From an uncultured Gloeocapsa sp. (GTDB taxonomy: Bacteria; Cyanobacteriota; Cyanobacteriia; Cyanobacteriales; Gloeocapsaceae), in the NCBI GenBank assembly GCA_937930495.1, contig CALGKL010000006.1:1-24568 (forward strand): a stretch of 24,568 nucleotides of DNA. Reading direction: 5' to 3'. The position numbers were made by a program, and so were the translations under genes. The notes under the pieces are model-generated. The model had not been told where the DNA came from and made no database searches. It was given only the letters and a program-made list of their open reading frames with translations. Each line of letters starts with the position of its first letter. Position 1 is the stretch's first letter. Below are positions 1-8,255 of the stretch, piece by piece.

Positions 1-1
1 T

Positions 2-172
2 TGGACTTTATTAGGTTTTGATCACGATTGGCGTTGGTTATGTGACCGAGAAGATAGTCCTTGGTATCCTACTATGAGGTTATTTCGACAATCACGACCG
101 AGGAATTGGTTGGAGGTGATGGTAAGAGTTAAAAAATCACTCCAGGAAGGGATTGGCGCTGGTTATAGTTAG
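2..172 (+). CDS. C-terminal end of a TPR/glycosyltransferase-type protein (5' truncated)
   Basis: An open frame runs in from the left edge and ends at a TAG at 170-172, giving 56 residues. They contain DWRWLCDREDSPWYPTMRLF, followed by a basic tail with a Trp. This W-x5-DSPWYP-x-RLFRQ pattern is the typical closing motif of bacterial tetratricopeptide-repeat proteins with a C-terminal sugar-transferase domain; that assignment rests on family recall. The TPR and catalytic parts lie outside the window, so substrate and activity cannot be judged. The following 363 bp separate it from the next gene, and the two need not be co-transcribed. Confidence 0.65.
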   Translation, partial: WTLLGFDHDWRWLCDREDSPWYPTMRLFRQSRPRNWLEVMVRVKKSLQEGIGAGYS

Positions 173-535
173 ATTTCGGGTTGGCAAGGCCGAAAATTAG
201 CAGATTCTCAATGAAATATCCTGCACTAATTTGTTAAGGATTGTAACTTAGGATTGCTCTAGCTTTTTTGATTAATCTTGCTATTAACCGTTAATCGTCA
301 AAATATTAAATTTTCCTTAAGAATAAGTTTAAATGGTTATTATGAACAAACCGTTATAAAACTTTGTGAAACGATAGATCTTATTAAATTAAGAAATCCG
401 TGATTTACTGAATTTACCTTCAGAGATAAAAGTCAAGACAATCTTCCCTAATCTGCACTCAACTTAACTTTTTCCAGCAATTTGAACAAAAGTAAATTCA
501 GAAGTCATCGGGTTCTGAACTAGTAGGTAAATATT
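173..535. other. Intergenic/regulatory region upstream of cnfR
   Basis: No gene is visible in these 363 bp. A weak stem TTTCGG/CCGAAA (174-179 with 90-95 plus 100, i.e. 190-195) lies just after the upstream stop, without a T-run. A 13-bp palindrome ATTAAC-C-GTTAAT lies at 283-295, and its core AACCGTTA recurs at 349-356. No GTA-N8-TAC NtcA site was found. The region is AT-rich and offers several -10-like hexamers but no clear -35/-10 pair. An AGG at 525-527 lies 8 nt before the cnfR ATG and may be a weak ribosome binding site. Confidence 0.4.
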
Positions 536-2125
536 ATGTCTTACACGATTAATAATGACACTTGTTTTGCCTGTGGTAATTGTTATCCCCAATGTCCAAC
601 CGGAGCTATTCAAGTGGATAAAGGGGAATACTCCATAGACCCAGAACTATGTAATTACTGTGAAGGTTATTCTCCAGAACCAATTTGTATAACTGTGTGC
701 AATACGAACAGTCCGACACCTGTACAAGCAAAAAAAGGACGTTACAAAATACCAGAATTTATGGCAACGAGTCCGGATTTATTTGCTAATGGAACAACCA
801 ACACCTTCGCTTCAGCGATGGTGATTTGGGAGGGATGTAAAGTCTTAACCAATGCAACCATTTTACCCTGGCAAAAAGAAGCAAGAAAAGGGTTATTTTA
901 TCAGAGAAAAGTCAAACAAGATCATGGCTTAATTACCTTGAGACTGACAGAAGATAGTGAATCAAGTCAATATCTATCTAGTCTCAAACAACTAGAAGCT
1001 ATAGATATTCGCTCAGCAACCTTACATCTAATGTATGCAGCTTATGCAGCCAGTTTAGACAAACCCTGGGAAGAAGAATTTATCATCAGCGATCGCCAAA
1101 TCGAAAAATACTTAGGTTTAGACAAAAGAAAAGACCTCAGTAAAGCTAAGAAACTAAGCTTAATTAAGACTTTAGCGCAACAACCCTGTCAAATCACGGC
1201 GGAAATCAACTGGCCCAGACAAGGACGAGTTAATTCTTTTCAAGTTACCGAAGATAGAATTTGGCATCTGCTGGAAGTCAAACATTTTTTCCAAACAGAC
1301 GAGGAGGGGTGCAAACATCTCACTGGACTAAACTTTAGAATCAAAGCTGGACTTTGGTCTCAATATTTTCTCAATAAACATGATTATAGACAACAAACCG
1401 CATTTTATCAATACGGAACAATACCCTACTTTGTTCTTCAAGCGGTTAGTAGTATTTGGCAACAACATCAAGGGGCGGTCAGAATGATGCTATGGCTATT
1501 ATTTAAGCTAAAAATGGGTAGTAAACAAGGGATTACCGTACCAACCTTGATGCGCATAGCCTACGGTGAAGAGAAGTTAAATCAAGCTAATATTAACCGA
1601 GAACAACGGAAAAGATTAATTAAAGCCTTTGAAAGTGATTTAGAAGTCCTCAATCACTATGGAATTAAACCAGTTTTTGATTCCCTAACCTATCCCGATA
1701 ACCTACAACCTCTATGGTCAAAACTTAGCGATATTCCCGATGATCCAGAAGAAGCGCTATTATTTTGGCTTAATGATGGTAGTCAAGACAATTCTTTAAC
1801 CGATATCAGTCCCCGTGGTAAATGGCAACTCTTAATGAAAGCAAAAATAGCCAACTTTGAATTACCCCTAGAATGGCAAGAAAAACTAACTAAATTAGAG
1901 AATAAAAAACAACAAAAACAGACTAGAAGAATCAGTACTAAATCTTCAGTAATTCTTTCTCCTGAACAGATTTTACAAGCCAGACAAAATCAAGGATTAA
2001 GTCAAAGAAAACTAGCGCAATTACTCAAAAAAAGTCAAAGTTGGGTCAGAGATTTAGAACAAGGTCGTTTTAAGGCTAAAATAGAAGACCAAAAGTTATT
2101 ACGACAATTATTAGGTTTAAACTAA
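536..2125 (+). CDS. cnfR: CnfR/PatB-type nitrogen-fixation transcriptional activator
   Basis: A 529-residue DNA-binding regulator with a ferredoxin-like head. Residues 10-20 carry C-x2-C-x2-C-x3-CP (C10, C13, C16, C20). Residues 39-55 carry a second set, C-x2-C-x8-C-x3-C (C39, C42, C51, C55), as expected for two [4Fe-4S] clusters. The central part (about 90-450) has no motif I recognise. The last 55 residues form a Cro/CI-type helix-turn-helix (LSQRKLAQLLKKSQSWVRDLEQG). This order and length match PatB of Anabaena and CnfR of Leptolyngbya, which activate nif genes under low oxygen and nitrogen limitation, with the Fe-S head as presumed oxygen sensor. No nif gene lies in the window; a nif cluster could lie to the left, unseen. 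It faces glcF convergently and ends at a hairpin terminator. Confidence 0.9.
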   Translation: MSYTINNDTCFACGNCYPQCPTGAIQVDKGEYSIDPELCNYCEGYSPEPICITVCNTNSPTPVQAKKGRYKIPEFMATSPDLFANGTTNTFASAMVIWEGCKVLTNATILPWQKEARKGLFYQRKVKQDHGLITLRLTEDSESSQYLSSLKQLEAIDIRSATLHLMYAAYAASLDKPWEEEFIISDRQIEKYLGLDKRKDLSKAKKLSLIKTLAQQPCQITAEINWPRQGRVNSFQVTEDRIWHLLEVKHFFQTDEEGCKHLTGLNFRIKAGLWSQYFLNKHDYRQQTAFYQYGTIPYFVLQAVSSIWQQHQGAVRMMLWLLFKLKMGSKQGITVPTLMRIAYGEEKLNQANINREQRKRLIKAFESDLEVLNHYGIKPVFDSLTYPDNLQPLWSKLSDIPDDPEEALLFWLNDGSQDNSLTDISPRGKWQLLMKAKIANFELPLEWQEKLTKLENKKQQKQTRRISTKSSVILSPEQILQARQNQGLSQRKLAQLLKKSQSWVRDLEQGRFKAKIEDQKLLRQLLGLN

Positions 2126-2142
2126 TATTCTCTCTCCCCCTC

Positions 2143-2195
2143 AAAACCTCTGTAGTTACATGGTAATTACTAAACCTGTAACTATAGAGGTTTTT
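2143..2195. terminator. Strong hairpin terminator between cnfR and glcF
   Basis: An 18-bp stem with one G-U pair joins 2143-2160 to 2177-2194, closing a 16-nt loop that itself contains the palindrome GTAATTAC. Five T's (2191-2195) follow on the + strand, as expected for a Rho-independent terminator of cnfR. On the - strand the arm ends in only four T's, so it may stop glcF transcripts less efficiently. It lies between the two convergent stop codons. Confidence 0.85.
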
Positions 2196-2245
2196 CTAAT
2201 TCTGTAACGCTAAAAAGCTAATTTACATCAATTAATTAGGTAGTT

Positions 2246-3592
2246 TTAAACTATTTTTGTGCCGGCGATCGCATAATCTAGTAACTGCATCGGGTGTAAA
2301 ACATTAACCTGCTGATGCTGCAATTGTAAATGTTTTTTGATTTGCAGAGAACAACCAGGATTAGCGGAAACAATTAATTCTGCACCTGTATTCAAGAGAT
2401 TATTAACTTTTTGTTGACCTAATTCGTTAGCTACTTCTGGTTGCAACATATTATATACACCAGCGCTACCGCAACATAAAGCGGCGTCTAGGGGTTCTTT
2501 TAGTTTAATTCCGGGGATTTTCTGCAAAAGACGACGAGGTTGAACACTGATTTTCTGTCCGTGTAAAAGGTGACAAGCGTCTTGATAGACAACGGTTAAT
2601 TCTCCCTCACTTACAGGTGATAAGGTTGTTGTTAACCCGACTGCGTCTAAGAATTCTTGTACGTCTTTGACTTTGGCTGCAAATTCTTGGGCTTTTTGAC
2701 TATAATTGGGGTCATCGGCGAGGATATGTCCATATTCTTTCAGGGTGTGTCCACATCCGGCTGCGTTGATGATAATGGCGTCTAATTCAACTTGAGCAAA
2801 GCTGTCAATCATTTGTCTAGCAAGGGTTTGAGCTTGTGCTTCTTGTCCTTGGTGTGCGGGTAAAGCGGCGCAACAACCCTGGGTTGGGGGGATAACCACT
2901 TCACACCCATTAGCGGTTAAGACTCTGATAGTAGCTTGATTCACATCGTCAAAGAAAAGACGCTGTACACAACCGAGAATCATACCCACGCGGTAGCGTT
3001 TTTCTCCTGAGGGGGGGATAACTAAAGGGTATTGATGATTGAGGTTGGCTAATTCGATTGGGGGTAAAATCGACTCCATCGCTGCTAGACGGGGTGATAT
3101 TGTCTTGAGTATTCCTGTTTTTCTGATTAATTGGGATAGACCTAAGCGTTGATATACCCACAATAGGGGTAGGAAGAGACCGAGTCTTTCGGGGTAGGGA
3201 AAGAGATTAAAGATTAAACTTCTAATCAGGCGATCGCCCAGATTGCGGGGTTGATTTCTTTCTACTTGAGGACGTGTTGCAGCGATTAACTGATCGTATC
3301 GTACTCCCGATGGACAAGTTGTGACACAAGCTAGACAACCCAAACAGGTATCAAAGTGTTCGGTTACTCCCGCGGTTAAAGCTATTTCTCCCTGGTTAAT
3401 CCCATCCATAAGATAAATACGTCCGCGTGGTGAGTCCATTTCTTTGCCAATCACCCGATAAGATGGACAAGTGGATAAGCAAAAGCCACAATGTACACAA
3501 GCGTCGATAAGTTCGGGTTTAGGGGGATTTTTCGGATCAAAACCCTGGAGATTTTTAACTGTTTGGTTGAGATTGGTTGGTGAAGTTGTCAT
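2246..3592 (-). CDS. glcF: Glycolate dehydrogenase iron-sulfur subunit GlcF
   Basis: A 448-residue protein with two ferredoxin-type motifs near the N-terminus: C32/C35/C38/C42 (CVHCGFCLSTCP) and C83/C86/C89/C93 (CLGCLACVTTCPSGV). Two CCG-type Cys pairs follow (CCAALPAHQG about 240, LCCGSAGVYN about 373). This is the architecture of GlcF, the electron-transfer subunit that works with GlcD and GlcE to oxidise 2-phosphoglycolate-derived glycolate to glyoxylate in photorespiration, passing electrons to the membrane quinone pool. glcE lies 10 nt upstream on the same strand, which strengthens the call. The catalytic GlcD is not in the window. Related lactate-utilisation (LutA-like) or GlpC-type proteins share the CCG domain, but the paired N-terminal clusters and the GlcE neighbour favour GlcF. 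Confidence 0.88.
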   Translation of the reverse strand: MTTSPTNLNQTVKNLQGFDPKNPPKPELIDACVHCGFCLSTCPSYRVIGKEMDSPRGRIYLMDGINQGEIALTAGVTEHFDTCLGCLACVTTCPSGVRYDQLIAATRPQVERNQPRNLGDRLIRSLIFNLFPYPERLGLFLPLLWVYQRLGLSQLIRKTGILKTISPRLAAMESILPPIELANLNHQYPLVIPPSGEKRYRVGMILGCVQRLFFDDVNQATIRVLTANGCEVVIPPTQGCCAALPAHQGQEAQAQTLARQMIDSFAQVELDAIIINAAGCGHTLKEYGHILADDPNYSQKAQEFAAKVKDVQEFLDAVGLTTTLSPVSEGELTVVYQDACHLLHGQKISVQPRRLLQKIPGIKLKEPLDAALCCGSAGVYNMLQPEVANELGQQKVNNLLNTGAELIVSANPGCSLQIKKHLQLQHQQVNVLHPMQLLDYAIAGTKIV

Positions 3593-3602
3593 TTGTTAAT
3601 CT

Positions 3603-4871
3603 TTAAATATTCCCTAGAAAGCGACCGGGATTGAGGATACGATTGGGGTCGAATTGCGTTTTTAGCTTTTCCATAATGGTTAACCCATTTCCAGTATAAC
3701 CCCAAACATCTGTATTTTCTTTTAGGGAATTAGGTGCAGTTAAAATAGTTAAAAATCCTTGTTTATTTTCACATATTCTTCTCATTTCTGCTTGCCATTC
3801 TCCAAAGGCTATTTTTCCTAAGCCGCTGAAGGCGTGGATTATGGCTATGCCCTGGTTATTAGTTAATCGAGCATATTCTTGCATAAATTCTCCTATCCTA
3901 TTAGGAATAACCCCAATTTTACAAGTAATTAAGTTAGGAGATTCTTTGATTTTTCTCAATCGTTGCCATAGATTATTTTCCAACTCATCTTGATAGGTTT
4001 GAGAGGTTAAATTACATCCTTTAGCAATGGTTTGTATTTGTTGTAGTTGTTGATTAATACTTTCAGGAATAGTTTGCCATCTGAGGATTAATCCTGGAGA
4101 GGAGGAGATCTCCAATTGTTTAACTACTGTTGCTGAGATAAAGTCAATAACTGTGGGTGTTAATCCCGAATTGAGAATAATTTGTCTAGCTTGATTGAGA
4201 TAATTAAGTTCACCGGTGAGTATAATAGTCAGAGATGCTGAGGGGATAGGGTAAACTCTCAGAGTAACTTGACTAATCACGCCTAAGGTACCATAAGAAC
4301 CTGTAAATAATTTCATTAGGTCATAACCGGCTACGTTTTTGACTACTCTTCCTCCTGCTGAAGCGATTTTACCATCAGCGCGAACAAAGGTTATGCCTAG
4401 GAGTAAATCTCTAACTCCGCCATAACGTTGTCGCCAACTCCCGGAATCAGCGGTAGCAATAAGACCACCAATGGTAGCCGTTTCGGGGTAACTAGGATCT
4501 ATCGGTAAAAATTGGTTAGCTTGTTGTAGGGTTTGTTGTAAATCAGCTAGTTTTACTCCCGCTTCGACGGTAACGGTTAAGTCTTCTGTTGCGTGTTCGA
4601 CTATACGGTTAAGTTTTTGGGTGCTGACGACTAGTGCTACTGGTTTTCGGAGTAGTCCCCCCCAATCTAGTTTACTCCCTTGACCACAAGTCAGGATTGA
4701 GTATTGATGTTGATTAGCATATTCCACAACCTGACTCAAAGCGTTTTGAGTATCAGGAGAGATAAAATAGGGAGGATTATTAGGGCAGATAGGTTTAATT
4801 TTAGCTTGCCAATGAGACTCAAGATCATCCCAAGGAATTACATCTCCAGACAAATTGGTTAATTGCTTCAT
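3603..4871 (-). CDS. glcE: FAD-binding glycolate dehydrogenase subunit GlcE
   Basis: A 422-residue FAD-binding PCMH/FAD_binding_4-type oxidase subunit. The N-terminal half contains the nucleotide-binding stretch with GQGSKLDWGG (about 62-71), ATIGGLIATADSGSWRQRYG (about 132-151) and GGRVVKNVAGYDLMKLFTGS (about 173-192), followed by GTLGVISQVTLRVYP. The C-terminus ends in FDPNRILNPGRF, the closing motif of this family. GlcE is the second flavin-type subunit of the glycolate dehydrogenase complex. Its ATG overlaps the upstream TGA by 4 nt (ATGA at 4868-4871), so it is probably translated by coupling, and glcF follows after 10 nt. A glcE-glcF unit without glcD is plausible in cyanobacteria, where the subunits are often dispersed. 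Confidence 0.87.
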   Translation of the reverse strand: MKQLTNLSGDVIPWDDLESHWQAKIKPICPNNPPYFISPDTQNALSQVVEYANQHQYSILTCGQGSKLDWGGLLRKPVALVVSTQKLNRIVEHATEDLTVTVEAGVKLADLQQTLQQANQFLPIDPSYPETATIGGLIATADSGSWRQRYGGVRDLLLGITFVRADGKIASAGGRVVKNVAGYDLMKLFTGSYGTLGVISQVTLRVYPIPSASLTIILTGELNYLNQARQIILNSGLTPTVIDFISATVVKQLEISSSPGLILRWQTIPESINQQLQQIQTIAKGCNLTSQTYQDELENNLWQRLRKIKESPNLITCKIGVIPNRIGEFMQEYARLTNNQGIAIIHAFSGLGKIAFGEWQAEMRRICENKQGFLTILTAPNSLKENTDVWGYTGNGLTIMEKLKTQFDPNRILNPGRFLGNI

Positions 4872-5491
4872 TGTTTTCTGACGTTTTCGGGGATACCCAC
4901 TGGAGATATATTACCAAGTACTCGCAGATTCTGACAACGTAATAACTCGACAAAATCTAAACCGGGACGATTTTCTAACTCGGGTAAGGTTTCTATAGCT
5001 GATAAGAGATGTCTAGCTGCATCTACCTCTGTATATCCTCTTCTAGCGGCGATTTTTAGGGCTTTTTCGTCTGCTTCTAGATATCTTTGCAGACTACGAT
5101 TATTGCGCCAAATCTGGGTAAGTGCGATCGCGCTTAAACCGCCGGCGACGACTATTCCTACTGGGTCTTTTTGGGTAGCTTGTACGACTACTCCTGTTAT
5201 GCCTGCTAAAGCGATAGCGTGATAAATATTTGGTTTAAACCATTGTACCGCGAGAACTTGGCTAATAGTCGCCAACAGTAACAAATCTCTTTCTCCCCTA
5301 GACAGTCGACGCCAGAGGTCAAAATTGATATAAAGTGGCCGAGTCGCTTGACTCCAGGGTTTGGGAGTAGGTGCAACAATAACCTGATTTTGTTGGGGTT
5401 TGTTAATTATCTTGGCAAACATTCGCCCTGAGGCGGGCATAATGTCTAGTAATCTGGTGATTTCTTGATCTAGATTCACGGTTTTTGACAA
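4868..5491 (-). CDS. DUF3318 family membrane protein
   Basis: A roughly 207-residue cyanobacterial protein of unknown function, matching the DUF3318 family by its MPASGRMFAKI start region and its overall layout. Three hydrophobic stretches are visible: about 72-90 (LLLLATISQVLAVQWF), about 94-109 and about 113-130. A soluble C-terminal helix region follows (RRGYTEVDAARHLLSAIETLPEL). The start is uncertain: the longest frame begins with TTG at 5491, and a GTG at 5479 would place the start about 11 residues before MPASGRM, which I recall as usual for this family. Neither has a good Shine-Dalgarno. It is the first gene of a likely DUF3318-glcE-glcF transcription unit; whether it has any role in glycolate oxidation is unknown. 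Confidence 0.75.
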   Translation of the reverse strand: MSKTVNLDQEITRLLDIMPASGRMFAKIINKPQQNQVIVAPTPKPWSQATRPLYINFDLWRRLSRGERDLLLLATISQVLAVQWFKPNIYHAIALAGITGVVVQATQKDPVGIVVAGGLSAIALTQIWRNNRSLQRYLEADEKALKIAARRGYTEVDAARHLLSAIETLPELENRPGLDFVELLRCQNLRVLGNISPVGIPENVRKQ

Positions 5492-5525
5492 AGGACTATA
5501 ACTATCTACGCTTTGATTTTAACAA

Positions 5526-5565
5526 TTAGGGGAACAATCTCAACCTTTGAGGTTAACTCCCCTAG
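5526..5565 (-). terminator. Possible hairpin downstream of aroC
   Basis: TAGGGGA (5527-5533) pairs with TCCCCTA (5558-5564), a 7-bp outer stem. A smaller internal stem CTCAA/TTGAG (5539-5543 with 5547-5551) sits inside. In the - direction it lies just after the aroC stop and before the DUF3318 start. There is no clean T-run after it, so it may be a weak terminator or a 3'-end stability element. Confidence 0.45.
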
Positions 5566-5571
5566 AATTTA

Positions 5572-6660
5572 TTACCACAACTTACATTGGGCTTGATGAC
5601 GTAAGAGATGATCGCATAAGACTAACGCTACCATGGCTTCAACCATAGGTACAGCCCGGGGTAAGACGCAGGGGTCGTGTCTTCCTTTCGCTGCGAGTTG
5701 GGTTTCTTCACCGGTATTGGTTACTGTCTCTTGACTTTGACCTATGGTAGCGGTGGGTTTAAAAGCGATTCTGATGATTATGGGTTCACCGTTGCTGATT
5801 CCCCCTTGAATACCACCAGAACGATTAGTCCGGGTGCGGATTTCTCCCTGTTCGTCTATATAATAAACGTCGTTATGTTCACTCCCCGTCAGCAGAGTTC
5901 CGGCAAATCCTGACCCGATTTCAAAACCTTTGGTAGCTGGTAGAGACATAACCGCTTTGGCTAAATCTGCTTCTAGTTTATCAAAGACTGGTTCTCCTAA
6001 TCCTTTGGGAACTTGACGCACGACACATTCTATTACCCCACCGAGGGAGTCTTTAGCTTGACGTGTCTTTTCGATCAGTTCGATCATTTGCTCGGCGCAT
6101 TCTGCATCGGGACAACGTACGATGTTACTTTCTACCTGAGCAAGGTTGACTTCCGCAAGATTGACTTTGGCTTCTAAATTCTTGATGCTTTTGACGTAGG
6201 CGACGATTTCTACTCCCGCTATTTGTTGCAGGATTTTTTTGGCGATCGCCCCGGCGGCTACTCTGCCAATGGTTTCCCGCGCCGAAGATCTCCCTCCGCC
6301 TTGCCAATTACGGATCCCATATTTAGCGTCATAGGTAGCGTCGGCGTGGGATGGTCGGTATTTGACCGCCATTTCGTTATAATCTTGGGACCGTGCGTCT
6401 TGGTTGCGGACTAGGATCGCTATGGGTGTCCCTAGGGTTTTTCCTTCAAACACTCCCGAGAGAATCTCACAGGTATCACTTTCTTGACGTGGGGTAGTTA
6501 TTTTACTTTGTCCTGGACGTCGGCGATCTAAATCTGCTTGGATTTCGGCGGTACTAATTTCCAGACGGGGTGGACAGCCATCGATGATTACTCCTACTCC
6601 TCCTCCGTGTGATTCGCCAAAGGTAGTAATCCTAAATAAATGTCCAAAGCTGTTACCCAT
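5572..6660 (-). CDS. aroC: Chorismate synthase
   Basis: A 362-residue chorismate synthase, which converts 5-enolpyruvylshikimate-3-phosphate to chorismate using reduced FMN, the last step of the shikimate pathway. Family signatures are clear: [20 protein letters not shown] at the N-terminus, [15 protein letters not shown] near 48-62, [18 protein letters not shown] near 122-139, and [18 protein letters not shown] near 277-294. Length is normal for the bacterial enzyme. The ATG lies 3 nt after the sdhB stop (TAA-ACT-ATG), so the two are almost certainly co-transcribed and possibly translationally coupled. There is no obvious functional link between the two, so the pairing probably reflects genome arrangement rather than pathway. 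Confidence 0.96.
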   Translation of the reverse strand: MGNSFGHLFRITTFGESHGGGVGVIIDGCPPRLEISTAEIQADLDRRRPGQSKITTPRQESDTCEILSGVFEGKTLGTPIAILVRNQDARSQDYNEMAVKYRPSHADATYDAKYGIRNWQGGGRSSARETIGRVAAGAIAKKILQQIAGVEIVAYVKSIKNLEAKVNLAEVNLAQVESNIVRCPDAECAEQMIELIEKTRQAKDSLGGVIECVVRQVPKGLGEPVFDKLEADLAKAVMSLPATKGFEIGSGFAGTLLTGSEHNDVYYIDEQGEIRTRTNRSGGIQGGISNGEPIIIRIAFKPTATIGQSQETVTNTGEETQLAAKGRHDPCVLPRAVPMVEAMVALVLCDHLLRHQAQCKLW

Positions 6661-6663
6661 AGT

Positions 6664-7644
6664 TTACTGTTGTCCTTTTTCTGATTTATTGCTTGCTTGT
6701 ACTGCTTCGATTAGCGATCGCACTTCTGCAGTCCCCGTGGAGGGTTCAAAGGTTTTCGGTAGTTTTCCTGAGCGTAACATTTTCCAACCTAGGGGTAATA
6801 TTTGCCATAACCCTTTTAAATTCCGGAAATAGTTACTTGTTAATAATAGGGCGAATTTACGCTCATCGATCCACCCTCCCTGTTTGACTAGATTAATTAA
6901 TAATTTACGGTGACGAATCGCCATACTTCCGGTTTCTTCCCGTTTTAAAATCTCCTGTTTGATTTTACTGATTTGATCCATCGGGGCTACGTTCATCGGA
7001 CAAACATAATTGCATTGATAACAACGGGTACAACCCCAAACCCCATTCTCTTGGTTGTTATAATTTTTCAGTCTGGTTTCTGCTTGTTGGTCACGAGAAT
7101 CTTGAAGTAAGCGTAAACTTTTGGCTAAGGCGTGTGGTCCTACAAATTTTTCATTAACCGCTACCGCGTTACACTCTGAATAACAAGCACCACACATAAT
7201 ACAGTTACCCGTTTGATTCAGTTGTTCTCTTTCTTGGGGAGTTTGTAAAAATTCTCTTTCGGGTATGGCTCTACTTTCACTACTGACATAGGGTTCTACT
7301 GCTTCTAGGTTTTGCCAAAATTTAGACATATCTACTACCAAATCTTTAATTACTGGCAAATTTCCTAGAGGAGCAATAGTTATTTCTTTACTTTGATAGG
7401 TTTTGATTTCCTGCTCTACGTTTTCTTTACAAGCTAAAGCTGAACGACCATTTATTCTCATAGCGCAACTACCACATATGGTGTTGCGACAGTTTTTTCT
7501 ATATGCTAAACTCCCGTCTATTTCCCATTTAATTTTATTGAGACAATCTAAAATAGTATTTCCTGGTTCTACCTCTAGAGAATAGGTTTCTAGCTTGCCG
7601 GGATTGTTACTATTTTGTCGCCATACTTTTAACAAGACTTCCAT
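6664..7644 (-). CDS. sdhB: Succinate dehydrogenase/fumarate reductase iron-sulfur subunit
   Basis: A 326-residue SdhB/FrdB protein. A plant-type [2Fe-2S] domain is at the N-terminus with C52, C57, C60 and C72 (CRNTICGSCAMRINGRSALA then C). The C-terminal ferredoxin domain has C148/C151/C154/C158 (CIMCGACYSEC) and C205/C208/C211/C215 (CTRCYQCNYVCPMNV). C208 is an extra cysteine where E. coli SdhB has Ile209, so the usual [3Fe-4S] cluster may be a second [4Fe-4S], as proposed for type-E succinate:quinone reductases, including cyanobacterial ones. The subunit carries electrons from succinate oxidation to the quinone pool. No sdhA or membrane subunit is adjacent. A start codon of ATG at 7644 fits the family; the gene is transcribed away from cyAbrB and continues into aroC. 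Confidence 0.92.
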   Translation of the reverse strand: MEVLLKVWRQNSNNPGKLETYSLEVEPGNTILDCLNKIKWEIDGSLAYRKNCRNTICGSCAMRINGRSALACKENVEQEIKTYQSKEITIAPLGNLPVIKDLVVDMSKFWQNLEAVEPYVSSESRAIPEREFLQTPQEREQLNQTGNCIMCGACYSECNAVAVNEKFVGPHALAKSLRLLQDSRDQQAETRLKNYNNQENGVWGCTRCYQCNYVCPMNVAPMDQISKIKQEILKREETGSMAIRHRKLLINLVKQGGWIDERKFALLLTSNYFRNLKGLWQILPLGWKMLRSGKLPKTFEPSTGTAEVRSLIEAVQASNKSEKGQQ

Positions 7645-7728
7645 TAGCTTCCTCTGATGCTTTACTCTTCTCTATTTTAGTTTAACTCTTAACGTCTGAG
7701 TGAATATACCCCCTGATATTTTTAATTG

Positions 7729-7790
7729 TTTTTTTGACCAAAAATTTTTTTGACTATTTTCTTTTGACGAGTTTTTTTTTATAATATAAT
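7729..7790 (+). promoter_or_regulatory. Promoter region of the cyAbrB gene with TTTTTTTGAC repeats
   Basis: Two identical decamers TTTTTTTGAC (7729-7738 and 7745-7754) and a shorter TTTTGAC (7762-7768) occur in direct orientation at about 14-16 bp spacing. The last one provides TTGACG (7764-7769), 15 bp before TATAAT (7785-7790), a plausible -35/-10 pair for the cyAbrB gene at 7833. Another TATAAT overlaps it at 7780-7785. The T-tracts may also bend the DNA. The same 188-bp gap must hold the sdhB promoter on the other strand, which I could not place. Confidence 0.5.
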
Positions 7791-7832
7791 TTACTAGTAA
7801 AAGAAAGTAAATGATTGAGAAGAGTTTAGACA

Positions 7833-8234
7833 ATGAATGAAACCCAAGGCACCCCTTTAACAGGAAAAGCTCTATTACAAAAAGTTAAAGAGCTATCTCA
7901 CTTACCACGTAGAGAAACGGCTAAACACTGTGGCTATTATAGCATCAAGAACGGTCAAACCCGTGTGAATTTAACGGATTTTTATGACGCTCTTTTAGTC
8001 GCTAAGGGAGTTCCTCTTGATCCCGAAGGAATGAAAGATGGTAGAGGACGAGAAGCAACTTATAAGGTGACTGTTCATAAAAATGGTCAAATTGTTATAG
8101 GTTCGACTTATACTCAAGAAATGGGATTAGAACCAGGAGATGAGTTTGAAATTAAGTTAGGATACAAACACATCCACTTAAAACAAATCGAGCCTAGTGA
8201 AGAAAACGGCAAAGAATATTCAGATCATAACTAG
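7833..8234 (+). CDS. Cyanobacterial AbrB-like transcriptional regulator (cyAbrB1/CalA type)
   Basis: A 133-residue member of the cyAbrB family, present throughout cyanobacteria. The N-terminal half carries TGKALLQKVKELSHLPRRET and CGYYSIKNGQTRVNLTDFYDALLVAKG. The C-terminal half (about 68-118) holds the AbrB-like DNA-binding fold (GREATYKVTVHKNGQIVIGS, then MGLEPGDEFEIKLGYKHIHL). From recall, the LPRRETAKHCGYY segment is closer to cyAbrB1 (Sll0359/CalA) than to cyAbrB2, but I could not align them. These proteins regulate carbon/nitrogen balance, hydrogenase and stress genes. An adjacent gene encoding a CPBP protease starts about 21 nt downstream and is probably co-transcribed. GAGAAGAG about 11 nt before the ATG may serve as a weak SD. 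Confidence 0.9.
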   Translation: MNETQGTPLTGKALLQKVKELSHLPRRETAKHCGYYSIKNGQTRVNLTDFYDALLVAKGVPLDPEGMKDGRGREATYKVTVHKNGQIVIGSTYTQEMGLEPGDEFEIKLGYKHIHLKQIEPSEENGKEYSDHN

Positions 8235-8255
8235 GTTTTCCCTCAATTTTTGCTC

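Noticed and set aside
173..535. NtcA site (GTA-N8-TAC) upstream of cnfR
   Set aside because: I checked each GTA in the region; none is followed by TAC at the right distance.
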